This document shows, piece after piece, positions 10,200-21,400 of a DNA stretch of 64,000 bases (position 1 is the stretch's first letter; every line of letters starts with the position of its first letter). The stretch comes from Malaya genurostris (Eukaryota > Arthropoda > Insecta > Diptera > Culicidae). The DNA is taken from assembly GCF_030247185.1 (NCBI RefSeq), contig NC_080571.1, positions 84,205,025 through 84,269,024 of the forward strand, given 5' to 3'. Position numbers and translations under genes: made by a program. The notes under the pieces are model-generated. The model made no database searches and was not told where the DNA came from. It saw only the letters and a program-made list of their open reading frames with translations.

Positions 10200-11124
10200 A
10201 AGGGTGATTTTTTAAGAGCTTGAGAACTTTTTTAAACAATAAAACGCATAAAATTTGCAAAATCTCATCGGTTCTTTATTTTAAACGTTAGATTGGTACA
10301 TGACATTTACTTTTTGAAGATAATTTCATTTAAATGTTGACCGCGGCTGCGTCTTAGGTGGTCCATTCGGAAAATCCGCTTTTTTATCGACAAATTTTGT
10401 TCAGCGATGAGGCTCATTTCTGGTTGAATGGCTACGTAAATAAGCAAAATTGCCGCATTTGGAGTGAAGAGCAACCAGAAGCCGTTCAAGAACTGCCCAT
10501 GCATCCCGAAAAATGCACTGTTTGGTGTGGTTTGTACGCTGGTGGAATCATTGGACCGTATTTTTTCAAAGATGCTGTTGGACGCAACGTTACAGTGAAT
10601 GGCGATCGCTATCGTTCGATGCTAACAAACTTTTTGTTGCCAAAAATGGAAGAACTGAACTTGGTTGACATGTGGTTTCAACAAGATGGCGCTACATGCC
10701 ACACAGCTCGCGATTCTATGGCCATTTTGAGGGAAAACTTCGGAGAACAATTCATCTCAAGAAATGGACCGGTAAGTTGGCCACCAAGATCATGCGATTT
10801 GACGCCTTTAGACTATTTTTTGTGGGGCTACGTCAAGTCTAAAGTCTACAGAAATAAGCCAGTAACTATTCCAGCTTTGGAAGACAACATTTCCGAAGAA
10901 ATTCGGGCTATTCCGGCCGAAATGCTCGAAAAAGTTGCCCAAAATTGGACTTTCCGAATGGACCACCTAAGACGCAGCCGCGGTCAACATTTAAATGAAA
11001 TTATCTTCAAAAAGTAAATGTCATGTACCAATCTAACGTTTAAAATAAAGAACCGATGAGATTTTGCAAATTTTATGCGTTTTATTGTTTAAAAAAGTTC
11101 TCAAGCTCTTAAAAAATCACCCTT
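10200..11124 (+). mobile_element. Fold-back DD41D (rosa-type) element, copy 1
   Basis: The 925-bp element begins AAGGGTGATTTTTTAAGAGC and ends in its complement, with TA on each side (10198-10199 and 11125-11126). The first 174 bp (10200-10373) are a perfect inverted copy of the last 174 bp (10951-11124). The last 174 bp contain the transposase C terminus, its stop and the 3' UTR. The element is therefore the 3' half of a Tc1/mariner transposon with its own 3' end re-added in inverted form at the left. The 5' leader and the DNA-binding half of the gene are gone. An apparently identical copy in opposite orientation lies at 35648-36572. Confidence 0.9.
10358..11017 (+). pseudogene. Transposase catalytic half, DD41D type, lacking N terminus
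   Basis: This is an open frame of 219 codons with no internal stop. It contains ILFSDEAHFWLN (first aspartate), MWFQQDGATCHTA (second) and SCDLTPLDYFLWGYV (third). I count 41 residues between the second and third aspartates, which is the DD41D signature of the rosa lineage of Tc1/mariner. The frame has no usable ATG at its beginning: it opens with GTG directly after an in-frame TAG, and the first methionine codon is about 48 codons in (MHPEKC). The N-terminal helix-turn-helix half is absent because the left arm replaces it. The last 21 codons (FRMDHLRRSRGQ...EIIFKK) lie in the right arm, and the same residues are encoded again on the other strand in the left arm. It is probably not translated by itself. 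Confidence 0.8.
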
Positions 11125-11189
11125 TATATATTATAATATTTTTTTTTATTTAAAAGGTATTTTTATTCAGGCCTATTTGCGTACAAGCT

Positions 11190-12000
11190 TTACGTGGCCG
11201 AATTATCCGATTTTTTAAATAATGCATTTTTAAGTGGATCTCGTTGTCATTCTTTTTCTAGGAGGACAAGAGCTTCCATTTCCCTCATGCGAGGGTTGAG
11301 GGGCACTTTGTTTGTGACTCATCTCGTCATCTATTGCCGCATCGGTGGTTTTGTTGTTGATTTCCGTCTTCTTTTCGTTTTCCTTGATGTTCGCAGTCTT
11401 GAGCTCGTTGCTAGTTGCTGTAGATGCGCCTGCGCTCACTAGTTTCCTTTGAAAGGTTGACCTTGTCTTTGGTTGAAGATGTCCTTTTCGCAGTTTCGGT
11501 GCAAGGTTTACCGTAGTGTGCAGGTTGTTCACAAAACTGGCATGTAACCAGCTGATTTTCATAGGTAATCAGCGTTTTACACGGATGTGTCCCACCTTGA
11601 CCACAAATGATGTAAGATGAAATTGCCTTACGTAGATGCATACGTACCACTCGCACGCCATTCCGGATACCGGGGAAAAAATTCCGCCATACTTCTCTTT
11701 CGATGGAAAGATATTCACCGTACTGCGACATGATCTCCCGAACGGACTGATCGCTGGTCTGCGGGGGAAGATCATGCACGCGTACTTTTATGGCATTGTC
11801 CACCATGTGCACAGGAATTTTGTATTTAATGTTGTCACACTCAACGCTGTGCACCTCGTTGTTAACCGAAGCGAATGCAATTGCATCTCTTTCACGTTTA
11901 AACATAATGTACCCACAGTGAGACGCTTTGTTAAATTGAATCTCACTTACATTATTAGCATCTAGATGCATTCGTTCTTTAAGTAAGATTTCAATTTCAT
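11190..12000 (-). pseudogene. LINE ORF1 (gag-like, CCHC zinc knuckle), copy 1
   Basis: The main open segment (11971-11411) has VRVHDLPPQTSDQSVREIMS, then QYGEYLSIEREVWRNFFPGI and a zinc knuckle CQFCEQPAHYGKPC of the form C-x2-C-x4-H-x4-C. A frameshift near 11440 moves the rest into the frame 11562-11230, which ends in a basic tail PPRKRMTTRST before the stop. ORF1 proteins of I/Jockey-type LINEs bind RNA and form the retrotransposition particle. Downstream of the stop is CGGCCACGTAAAGCTTGTAC, then GGCCTGAATAAAAATACC and an A-rich tract. No ORF2 follows. The copy at 54900-55740 has the same organisation. Confidence 0.75.
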
Positions 12001-12099
12001 TTGCTGCTGGTCTAACTTTGCAACGATTTCAAGCGATACAAATTGAATTTGGTCTTGTAGGCCAAGATTCAGACTTTGTTAAATCGTATTTGACCATGC

Positions 12100-12590
12100 C
12101 GTACATTCTATTGTTCACTGTACTGTATTGTCTTTGTTTCTGTTGTTTCGACCGTAAATGATTTTCGACTGCGTCGTGTGAGATGCGAGCACGAACTAAT
12201 ATATTTCAATATGAATACTAGTTGAAGGGAAAATGAATGCTAGATGAAGGTTCTAAGAAAATAATAAGTTTCGATCGTTATCACATTGATATTGGTAATT
12301 TGACAGCTTTCACTACGCAACAGCCAAAGGCAATGCTACATTAGTAAACAAAAATTTCCCACCAAAGGCTGATTATAGCGACAAAAGACTTTGTTTTACT
12401 TCCAGTTGATTGATGCTGAGTTTGAATCGTATAAGTAACAGGAGCGCATTATTTGACATGTCTCGACAACACAGAGCAGGCGCAACGTTTGAATTGCCGT
12501 AACAAATTCCTGTGCTTCTGTTATAATTATTAATTATCACAGTATGTTTGTTATTATTGTTCACTGTTTTGCCTTTCTCTGTGGAAATGT
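12100..12590. other. No gene seen
   Basis: This is AT-rich sequence between the ORF1 relic and an interspersed repeat. I see no transposon termini, RNA gene or convincing frame. Confidence 0.4.
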
Positions 12591-12594
12591 AATA

Positions 12595-13120
12595 TAGGAG
12601 ACCCATTGTGTTATATTCTATTCGATTCAGCTCGACGAGATCGGAAAACGTATGTGTTTTTTATGTGTGTGCACATTTCAAAGATATTTTTACCGCTCAA
12701 TTTTCTCGGAAATGACTGAACCGATTTCAACCAACTTAGGCTCGTTCGAAAGATACTATTGGACCATTGAACAAGTTCGAAGCCCAAATGGCTTAGTCGA
12801 TTGTAACCAGTCTAGACTCATGTGAAAGTTACTATTAAATTATGGACTAAGTTTGAATATCAAATGGCTGTGACTTCTGGTTCCGGAAATATATAGATAC
12901 AAGAGACATAACCAACAAAACTTGTTGTATGTTTCGCTTTCAATTTTCTCAGAGATGGCAGAAGCGAATTCTACAAGTCTAGGATCGTTTGAAAGATACT
13001 ATTGAATTTTGGATGAAGTAGTAAAATCAAGTTATTGTCACTTCCGGTTCTCATGATATAATAGTATAAGTGACGTAACCGACTAACAGCACATTTTTCA
13101 TTGATTTAACTTTCTCGAAG
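12595..13120. repeat. Culicine interspersed repeat copy
   Basis: The copy starts with GGAGACCCATTGTGTTATAT and CAGCTCGACGAGATCGGAAA and contains CCGCTCAATTTTCTCGGAAA. Three units of the form GAAAGATACTATTGGACCAT followed by CTGTGACTTCTGGTTCCGGA occur with a period near 150-180 bp. It ends near ATAAGTGACGTAACCGACTA. Confidence 0.6.
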
Positions 13121-13139
13121 ATGACTCAATAAATTTCGA

Positions 13140-13850
13140 TATGCACTAAGGTCTCCGCGTAACTTCGGAAATTCGCGTAAAAAACCGCGTGACTTAGAAA
13201 ATCCTCGTAAGAAATCGCAAAACTAAAGCCAGTTCTTTATGACAAATACACTGAGGTCTTTTTTTTATGCGGTTTATTTTTATGCGACTTTTTTATGCGA
13301 ATTTTCAGAGTTATGCGTTTTTTTATGCGAAGTTTCAGAGTTATGCGGTTTTTTTTATGCGGTACGTAAAGTCGCATAAAAAAGACTTCAGTGTACCTTT
13401 TTTTTTTTGAAAAAAATCTACTGGTAAAAATTTTGAGACTTCCGAAATCGATTTTTTTTGTTTATAACAAATGTCTTAGAATTGCATGAAACGTTGAAAC
13501 ATAATGTCAAAAAAATTTTTTTCGAAAAAAAATATCTTTGAGTCATAGAGAATTTGAGACCGCGCAGGAAAAAAACGCAAAGTTGAAGAAATTTTTTTTA
13601 TTCCAAATGTCTTAAAACGTCGAGATCTGGTGCAATCTGAAGAAAATTTTTTTTCAGTGTCAGCCTTAAAAAAAATGTCGGTACAACACCAAAACAAGAA
13701 AACCGGATAACTTTGTGAATTCGTGTAAAAAAAACGCGTAACTTTGGATATCTGCGTGAAAAAACGCATAACTTCGGAAATCCGCGTAAAAAAGACTCAT
13801 GAAAAAAACGGCAAGAAAAATCGCGTAAAATATTATTCCACCATCACGCC
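13140..13850. repeat. Degenerate GCGTAACTTCGGAAATCC repeat tract
   Basis: The ends of the tract consist of variants of an 18-bp word, CCGCGTAACTTCGGAAAT, and of CGCGTAAAAAA or ATGCGGTTTTTT. The middle has GAATTGCATGAAACGTTGAA, also found in the related tract at 46765-47180 and near 8760. Inverted versions (GCGTAA and TTACGC/TTATGCG) occur on the two sides, so parts could fold. No gene is visible. Confidence 0.6.
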
Positions 13851-14330
13851 CGAATAAAAAATATTGTAGGAAAACAATACGATTTGTTGTTACAAAACCT
13901 TCTACAATTTTGCGTTGAACATTGAAAAATATTTTAATGTATTGTTATACACTATTCAATTAACATTGTGAACATGCTTTTTACAATAGAATGTATAGGT
14001 TGTTAAGTATCGTAACAATTCAAATCATAAAATTTTCTCATACATGTTTTCTTGGAAAACAATCAAATGTACAGTTTGCATATTGTTTGAACCACCACGT
14101 GTACAATAAATTCAATTGTAGAATCGTAGAAACAATATATTGAATCGTTGGAAATGAAACAAATTTCAAGATACAATAAAATGTATTGTAACCCATAGAT
14201 CTTATTGTGAATCAATTGTTTATGCTGTAAATTCAATGGTTTATTTTTTTTACGGACGGTTATTGCTAAATGAATTTCAAATACATCACAAACCATGGAA
14301 CTGCGATGCGACCGACCATATAAACTCATT
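13850..14330. repeat. ACAAT/ATTGT-rich stretch, MITE-like
   Basis: Many short inverted words (ACAATA, TATTGT, ATTGTA) are spread over this AT-rich stretch, as in some AT-rich MITEs. I could not define clear termini or a target duplication. Confidence 0.25.
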
Positions 14331-15060
14331 GAAATTCTTTCAATCTTGCTGCCATATTTCCCGTAAAGTGGCTATGATTTTTCTCTATCGCTGCACCGTG
14401 TATAATTAGAACCAAACACTGATAACAGTTTATAACAAAATTATCGAATCGCTGATTATTTTTATAATTTAGATCTTCGCTTATCTCGATTTGACATGAT
14501 CATGATCATACAAGAATCAGAATCACTGTGACTACGCAACGATGATTTTTTCCTTGACTGAGATCACATGTGATGAAACAGTAATGTTTTTTTTATGTAC
14601 GCGACCAATGATCTCAAGATCAGCAGTGATCTTAGGTAACCAATGATTTTTGTTTTTCGGCGATTTTCCCAGCTCTGGTTATAAGGATTTAAAACGAGGA
14701 AGCAGTACATTTTTAGATCTTTATTATTATTAAAGAGTTTCAGAGCCGTGCTAAAATCAATCCTATTACCTATCGGAAAAGCTAAGCAGATGAAACATGT
14801 TTTTGGCTGCGTTAACTGAATTCCGAAGTAATTTTTCTTAAATAAAAAAGAACGAGACTACGAAGACTTAGAACAAACTACCATACCTCCCTCATCCCTC
14901 CCCCTTATTCACAATTTGTATTCAAAAGAAAGGTCTTATCCAGTGTCATACAGATCCGACTCCTGGTTCAAAAATTACTGGATGAATCGTGTTAAAAGTG
15001 TCAAGCCGTTATTTAGAGCGATGCGACAGAAAAAAGGAAAATTTTCCCATTTTGCTTGAT
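14330..15060. other. No gene seen
   Basis: This is unremarkable AT-rich sequence with a few GATCATGATCAT-type palindromic words near 14500-14640. There is no frame or RNA gene that I can support. Confidence 0.4.
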
Positions 15061-15064
15061 TTTT

Positions 15065-15225
15065 TTTTACGTTTCGTCTTCGACTCATCAGTGCATAGTA
15101 GTTCATGTTTAACTACCACGCCACTCAATGGTTCAACATAAACTGTTAGGCAGACATAAAGTTATCTCTACTGAACAGTTTTTTTTTCAGTATCCACTAG
15201 GCGAATTGAAACAGTTTTTATTATA
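15065..15225 (+). repeat. Fragment of the ACGTTTCGTC palindromic repeat family
   Basis: The text TTACGTTTCGTCTTCGACTC, ATCAGTGCATAGTAGTTCAT and GTTAGGCAGACATAAAGTTA matches one arm of the palindrome at 50573-50893. The opposite arm is not visible here, so this is a partial or diverged copy. Confidence 0.55.
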
Positions 15226-15249
15226 GATGATTTCATTTCATTCGCAGGG

Positions 15250-16740
15250 AAGTTACTGGGATGATTCGTGGCCATTCAAGGGTTGACTAATCTCGCAAAA
15301 ATTGTTCCCAACGACGGCGACGACGACAACGACCCAGTTAGAGTGCATTCGTGTCGCGAATGATTTATGGGTTCGAAGCAGAGACAAAGTGAAATTCATC
15401 ATTTTGTTTTGTTGACAATGACACTCGTTGAAATTCGGTTCTGTTGTGATTCTGTGTAGTGGTGCCCGTTTTCGACTCGACAAGTTATTCGGCAACTTTA
15501 TTCGGTGATAAACTATTCTGCCCCTTGGGAAATTTCCCGCATGCAACGAGCGAGTTTCGGCGCGCACACACACACTCACACTATCGTCTGAACGGCAACG
15601 AGGCAATGGGATTCTAATTCGGGTGAAAAATATTTACATATTTCGAATTCCCGCAAACATCGCGATCGCTACTAATAAATCGGTGGTAGTTCATTCGACG
15701 CGTACCGAATCTCGCACTCTAACCAACAGACTAACTCGATGTCGCCGGAGACATAAACAAACGCCGCTCGTATCAAAGCAGGCGGGGACGTTGAACCTTC
15801 AGCCGGCGGGGTTCACCCGTCCGCCTGATACCGCGCCTCGCGCCCGTTTCCGCATCGTCATTTTCAATGAACTTGTACTACAAAAACCGATTCCTCCGAC
15901 AGCTGATTCTTTTTCGCTTCGTGTTTTTTTTTTCGTTCTCTACCGCATTCGAACGACCACTTTTATTTGCACCGCACCATATCACGTTACATCTAATGAC
16001 TCACATAATGGCTTTTCCTCATAGGCACTGCTTCGATTTGTTGTTTTGCTTCTTCATTTGGTCTCTGCGTCTCCTGGGCCCTTTCAGCGGTCATGTCCCC
16101 TCGCCATCCCGTTGTCGGTTGTTGTCGCCGCGGTCGTTGCGGAGTCTATAATTAGTTTATTGTTTACGCTTACCGACCGATAGCATCTTCCCAAGCTCCA
16201 AATCCCGAATCAGTTCGCATTCACTTTCCATTCCAGTGCTCGGTTTTCGGTTTTTGTTTTGCTTTAGGTAATCACCGACTATCATCAGCGGGTTGTTGGG
16301 AAGTTGGTCATCCGTACGTACGATTTGGGTAGGTTCGAAACGAACGGGAAGAAGAAGAAAAAGGTCAGGGAAAAGGAATTCGAACAACCTGTTGTTTGAC
16401 TAACTCAGATTCGTCACACACGTGATGGGTTCTGCCTTGGAATGTGCCAAGTATGGAGCAGCAGTTGATTCCCGGTTTAAGGAAGCGAAGCAACCGGGAT
16501 GATGGATGGTATTATTTTCGTCGGAACATACACTTTTGTATTGAGTTATTTTTAACTCGTATTGAGTCGTATGATAATATGATCTATTCTTTTTTTTTGT
16601 GTCGTTTGGCATTCGTAATCTTTCTGTCTGTCTGTATCTGTCTAGACAAACATTTTTATCTGAGTGCGAGTTTGCACTGTGAAGTTGATCGAATGAATAA
16701 AAAGTACGGATGTGTAATGTCAGAGACATAACTGGATGTC
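15250..16740. other. GC-richer low-copy island; possible exon-bearing region
   Basis: The composition is clearly richer in GC than the flanks, with CpG-containing text and short CGACGA tracts. Most frames are short and lack domain-like composition. The only segment I would examine as an exon is on the minus strand at 16174-16285 (separate entry). A promoter or 5' UTR role is possible but not shown. Confidence 0.35.
16174..16285 (-). CDS. Candidate coding exon, function unknown
   Basis: On the minus strand an ATG at 16285 opens MIVGDYLKQNKNRKPSTGME, continuing SECELIRDLELGKMLSV, and then meets the donor-like sequence GGTCG|GTAAGC with the boundary at 16174/16173. The amino-acid composition is mixed and charged, unlike the low-complexity shadows around it. 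A pyrimidine-rich stretch lies just upstream (about 16375-16335). I do not recognise the protein and see no partner exon in the window. It could be a first coding exon of a minus-strand gene or simply chance. Confidence 0.2.
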
Positions 16741-17250
16741 GTGAATACGAATAAAACTGACACGATTTTTTTACACTTTCGAATTCGAATTGATAGATTT
16801 GATCGATTGTGTGAACTTCGAAACTTTCCCCCTTTTCACTACTAAAATTTTAATCGATTTTTGACGTCGATTATCTCATTTCGGATTTGCATATTTCATT
16901 GAAAGAAACTATCAAGATGCTGTACAGGATTCATTTCTGCCTTTTAGAAGGACCAAATTGTGGAATTCTCTACACGGGCAAAATTCCGATTTTTGAAATG
17001 AGCAAAACGAGTCATGATTTGGGGAGAATAATATATTTTCATGTTATGATAATACACCATGATTAAAATTTCTCGGATCATGATCCATTCGGACTGATTT
17101 CTATGAAATTTAAACGTAACGCGCTTGAAGTTGTTGGGTATAATTTCAGGCGTTTTTCTGCTACGATGGTAATTTTTGCAACATAAATTCAGGCGTTATG
17201 TGTGATTTTTTGCAATATAAATTCAGTGGAAAGCACGACGAACTTATTTT
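16741..17250. other. AT-rich stretch with a short tandem word
   Basis: Near 17140-17230 the word TTTGCAACATAAATTCAGGCG recurs three times in variant form with a spacing of about 40-45 bp. Otherwise no gene or transposon end is visible. Confidence 0.4.
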
Positions 17251-18240
17251 AAAATGAAAATATTTTGTTTTTGAAAAACGACGACGCAAGAGATAACGTG
17301 TTTACTTGCATTCATTACTTCAGAGATGGTTTAACTGATCTCTACAAACTTAGACTCATGCTCCCATATAAGGTTTCTGAAATTCATTTTGGATCCGACT
17401 TCTGGTTCCGGAACTACAGGATAATATGTGTTGAAGCTAAAATAATGTCAGTTTTTTGCTCGTAGATGGCAGAACCGATATCGTCCATCTAACTTTCAAA
17501 TAAAAACTGATTCAGGAGATACAGGGGGATTGGTGTAAAAAATTCACATAAATTTATCGGGTTTATCGGTTTGACAGATTTTGAGAGTCGATGACCAAAT
17601 AAACTTATTTCAGTTTTACCGGCATTCGAATTTCGATTCCGGAAGGTATCCAAAAATTTTATGTGGAACGCACTACGATTTCTCTAAGATGGCTACACTG
17701 ATTTTCAAAAATTTTGAATCTAATGAAATGGTTTACAATCCATTACATCCAATCGAATTCTGACAACTGACTTCGGCTACACTGATTTCCGAATTCCGTA
17801 TCTGGAATAGAGAAGCTAGAAGAAGGCCATAACGAATTTAATAAACAAAAAGCCGTGAGTTTTTAGAATTCAAACCGCCATAGGAGATGACGACACCAAA
17901 AAATCATCATAGTTGGGCTCAAAACTATTTCAATTTATTCGTCATACTAATTCATCGACATACGAACTATTTTGGGTTTTGCTAGTCGCTGAATACCATT
18001 TCTGAAAGTACCATGAATAATGTCAAAAACTTTAAAGGGGAACTCGATTGTCAAACGTTCAGATTAAAAGAAATAATTATATGGTTTCATACAATGTCTA
18101 TCTTCGATTCATCTTGCAGTTCCAAAATTACAGGGTAATAAGTGATTCAAATTTTAAACTATCATTTAAAAGTGCAAACACCTCGGCCGAGCGGCGGCGG
18201 GAGAAAAATAACGAAAAGGGAATGGGTCTTTTTCACAGTT
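17250..18240. repeat. Diverged culicine interspersed repeats
   Basis: The text includes TTCAGAGATGGTTTAACTGA, GGATCCGACTTCTGGTTCCG, GGAACTACAGGATAATATG and later TTCCAAAATTACAGGGTAAT. It matches the GGAACCGGAAGTCGGAT-type repeat that is tandem at 58.4-59.3 kb. Copies here are old and diverged. Confidence 0.5.
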
Positions 18241-18410
18241 AGAAAAATAATAAATTTGTTTCTTATTTAAACTTTTATTTGTTTTGTAATTCACAATAAC
18301 GTCTTTACATAATGGTAGCAAATTTTTCGCAAAACTGTTATCACTTGTTATCGACGGTCATTAAAATATTTTCATGTAAACTAAAAACATCGAAGAATAT
18401 TCACGCAAAA
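18241..18410. other. Short AT-rich spacer
   Basis: No gene or defined element is visible between two blocks of interspersed repeat. Confidence 0.4.
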
Positions 18411-18579
18411 AACACATGAGGATTGATAAAAAAAGGTATCATGTCACTGTTAGTTGGATTAAACACGTTTTGTCTTTCTCTATAAAAAGGTATTAGAATT
18501 GCTGGAATAACCGACTTTTAAACGGAGCCTCGGAGACCCATAGTGCTATATACCATTCGACTCAGTTTGACGAGATCGG

Positions 18580-18610
<31 letters not shown>

Positions 18611-19090
18611 GCACTTTTGGGAGATATTTTTACCGCTCAGTTTTCTCAGAGATGGCTGAACCGATTTTAACAAACTTAGGCTCGTTTGAAAGCTACTGTC
18701 AGGCCATTGATCAAGACTTTTGGTTCCGGAGATATGATGGTATAAGTGACGTTACCGACAAAACGCGTTGTTCTTTCACCGCGCAAGATTCTCGGAGATA
18801 GCTTAACCGATTTTAACAAGCTTAGACTCGTTTCAAAGCTACTAATGGGCCATTGATCAAGTTCGAATATCAAATGGCTGTGACATTTGGTTCCGGAGAT
18901 ATAATGGTATAAGTGACGTAACCGACAAAACACGTTGTTTTTCTATCGCTCTAATGTATATAAGGGTGCCAATATTTTGGGATCACCGCTAATTTCGTTA
19001 AGCGCTATTGTTCAAAAGTTTAAGCACCTCGAAAGAAGTCCGTATCGTTTCTATGAGAGGGCGCCACTAGAATTAAATCCATACCATTTT
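18411..19090. repeat. Culicine interspersed repeat, interrupted by mariner
   Basis: The stretch begins with ACACATGAGGATTGATAAAA and AGTTGGATTAAACACG and includes GGAGACCCATAGTGCTATAT. A TG microsatellite lies at 18583-18606, followed by CCGCTCAGTTTTCTCAGAGA and two TGGTTCCGGAGATATGATGG-type units. It continues into the second repeat block (AATGTATATAAGGGTGCCAA) and is cut at about 19090 by the mariner. Confidence 0.65.
18583..18606. repeat. TG dinucleotide microsatellite
   Basis: About twelve TG units lie inside the interspersed repeat. A shorter TG tract is found at the same place in the copy near 7588. Confidence 0.9.
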
Positions 19091-20317
19091 CAGTTAGTAC
19101 CAACCTTAAAAAGATACGTGTATAAATTTGACAGCTGTCTGATTATTAGTTTGTGAGATATTGCATTTTGAGTGAAGCTACTTTTGTTATTGTGAAAAAA
19201 TTGGAAAAAAAAGGAATTTCGTGTGTTGATGAAACACTACTTTTTGATGAAAAAAAGTGCCGCCGATACCAAAAAATGGCTTGATGAGTGTTATCCAGAC
19301 TCTGCACCGGGCAAAGCAACAATTCGTAAGTGGTTTGCAAAATTTCGTACTGGTATTTGAGCACCGAAGACGATGAACGCAGTGGACGTCCAAAAGAGAC
19401 TGTTACCGATGAAAACGTGAAAAAATCCACAAAATGATTTTCAATGACCGTAAAGTGAAGTTGATCGAGATAGCTAACACCCTAAAGATATCAAAGGAAC
19501 GTGTTGGACATATTATTCACGAATATTTGGATATGAGAAAGCTTTGTGCAAAATGGGTGCCGCGTGAGCTCACAATCGATCAAAAACAACAACGAATTGA
19601 TGATTCTGAGCAGTGTTTGGAGCTGTTATATCGAAATAAAACCGATTTTTTTCGTCGATATATAACAATGGACGAAACATGGCTCCATCACTTCACTCCG
19701 GAGTCCAATCGACAGTCAGGTGAGTGGACTGCACGCGATGAACCGAACCCAAAGCGTGGAAAGACTCAACAATCGGCCGGTAAGGTTATGGCGTCTGTAT
19801 TTTGGGATTCGCATGGTATAATTTTCATCGACTACCTTGAAAAGGGAAAAACCATCAACAGTGACTATTATATAGCGTTATTAGAGCGTTTGAAGGACGA
19901 AATTTAAAAAAAAAACGGCCTCATTTGAAGAAGAAAAAAGTTTTGTTTCATCAAGACAATGCACCGTGTCACAAGTCGATAAAAATCATGCTGAAATTGA
20001 ACGAATTGGGCTTCGAATTGCTCCCTCATCCACCGTATTCTCAAGATTTGGCCTCCAGTGATTTTTTCCGGTTCACAGACCTCAAGAGAATGCTCGCTGG
20101 TAAAAAATTTAGAAGAAATGAAGAGGTAATCGCTGAAACTGAGGCCTATTTCGAGGCAAAGGACAAATCGTACTACAAAAATGGTATCGAAAAGTTGGAA
20201 GATCGCTATAATCGCTGTATCGCCTATGATGGCAATTATGTTGAATAATAAAAACGAAATTTGACAAAATAATGTGTGTTTCTATTAAACGATACGAACT
20301 TTTCAGCCGAACTGTTA
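19091..20317 (+). mobile_element. mariner (DD34D) element, nearly full length
   Basis: The right end carries AACGATACGAACTTTTCAGC and CGAACTGTTA. The left end has the diverged counterpart CCAACCTTAAAAAGATACGT. The length of about 1.23 kb is normal for mariner. The flanking sequence on both sides belongs to the same interspersed repeat block (compare 8401-9250), which shows that the mariner inserted into an existing repeat copy. Confidence 0.8.
19201..20248 (+). pseudogene. mariner transposase pseudogene
   Basis: The expected start codon is TTG at 19201 and is followed by one extra A, so the natural initiator is lost. The HTH region reads KKSAADTKKWLDECYPDSAP, then GKATIRKWFAKFRTGI and a stop. 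A one-base deletion lies near 19427, after which 19434-19907 is open: LKISKERVGHIIHEYLDMRK, WVPRELTIDQKQQR, the first aspartate in MDETWLHHFTPES and DPNPKRGKTQQSAGK-like text. A further frameshift sits in an A-run near 19908. The segment 19925-20248 has the second aspartate in LFHQDNAPCHKS and the third in SQDLASSDFFRF, with 34 residues between. About four lesions inactivate an otherwise well-preserved gene, so the copy is relatively young. Confidence 0.85.
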
Positions 20318-20860
20318 GGTAAGGGGTGCTACTCAGTGGTTAAGGTTTGAAAATTTTCGATCTTGAAAAATTACCATAGGGAGTACATGAGATTCCGACT
20401 TTAGAAGTCCCAAAAAATCGATAAAAAAAAATTCCGAGATGACACTAAATCTCCACGTTTCATGCAATTCTAAACCTTTTGGTATCAAATTTTTTTTTTT
20501 TTATTTCGGAACCCCTTTGGTGATTTTTCAAGATCTATGAAAATTCCACTAAGTGGACTAAGAAGGGTTTTTTAGATTAGCATCACTCTTCTCATACAAA
20601 TAGGTAACGTAAATGTCAAGCGCTTGGTTGGAAAAATGATGCCTACTATGTAATAAAAACACTGAAGAATGCTTTTGTGAGCTACTTCGATTCAATCTGA
20701 ATGAACTGGTGTCAAAAATGAGCTCAAATTAGTGTCACAAGTTATTTAATAAAAAGATAAAAAATGTTTTTATGAGACTGTTTTGAAGAAAGAGAAAGGC
20801 ATTTTCACACCACTAGGTGGATTAAGAAGGGTTTTTTAGTGTAGGATTCAATTAAACAAA
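20318..20860. repeat. Second interspersed repeat block, right part
   Basis: GGTTTGAAAATTTTCGATCT, CTAAATCTCCACGTTTCATG and TGAACTGGTGTCAAAAATGA follow in the same order as at 8550-9060. The block ends with CACACCACTAGGTGGATTAA, a phrase that marks the edge of this repeat family in several places. Confidence 0.6.
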
Positions 20861-21400
20861 TTTCGTGCTAAATTGTACTCGGATTTGGCAGCATCCTCTC
20901 GGATTTTATTGAATCCTTTTCATGATTTCATGATTTTTAATCATCGCATTTTTGTCCTTGTACATATCCATAAAAGTTTCTTTCAAACCTGAGAGGGTGC
21001 TGACAACATTTGTTAGGGTTGGTACGAAATTCACCGTAAAGTATCAACTACCAAAGCGCAATATTCTTTCTGATGCCTCTAATTTTTAACGAATGACGGC
21101 TTACTGATCGCAGCAAATAGTGAACATTTAGGGTGAGAATAATAGTTTCCAGGTTTTTCAGGGGTAAAATAATAACAAGGCCGGAAAAAATTGTTTTTTT
21201 TCCCACGTATAAGCTGGGTTAGTTGAAAACCACTACTTTCTCGCACTGCGTTTTTTTTTTCTTGTTGTGTAGCTCAAATCTACTGGTTTAAATTTCAAAA
21301 TCGATTTCTGTCCTAGCATTCAAGCTTGCAGCAAAAGGAAATTAACTAAAAACTGAGCGAAATGATAAATTGAAAAAAAAATAACGTAAACATATAATCT
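20861..21400. other. No gene seen
   Basis: This is AT-rich single-copy-looking sequence. No transposon ends, RNA genes or convincing frames are visible. Confidence 0.4.

Noticed and set aside
10307..10504. 65-codon frame on the minus strand ending in the same residues as the transposase
   Set aside because: It is the antisense reading of the inverted arm and adjacent transposase sequence, not a separate gene. The same applies to 36268-36465 on the plus strand.
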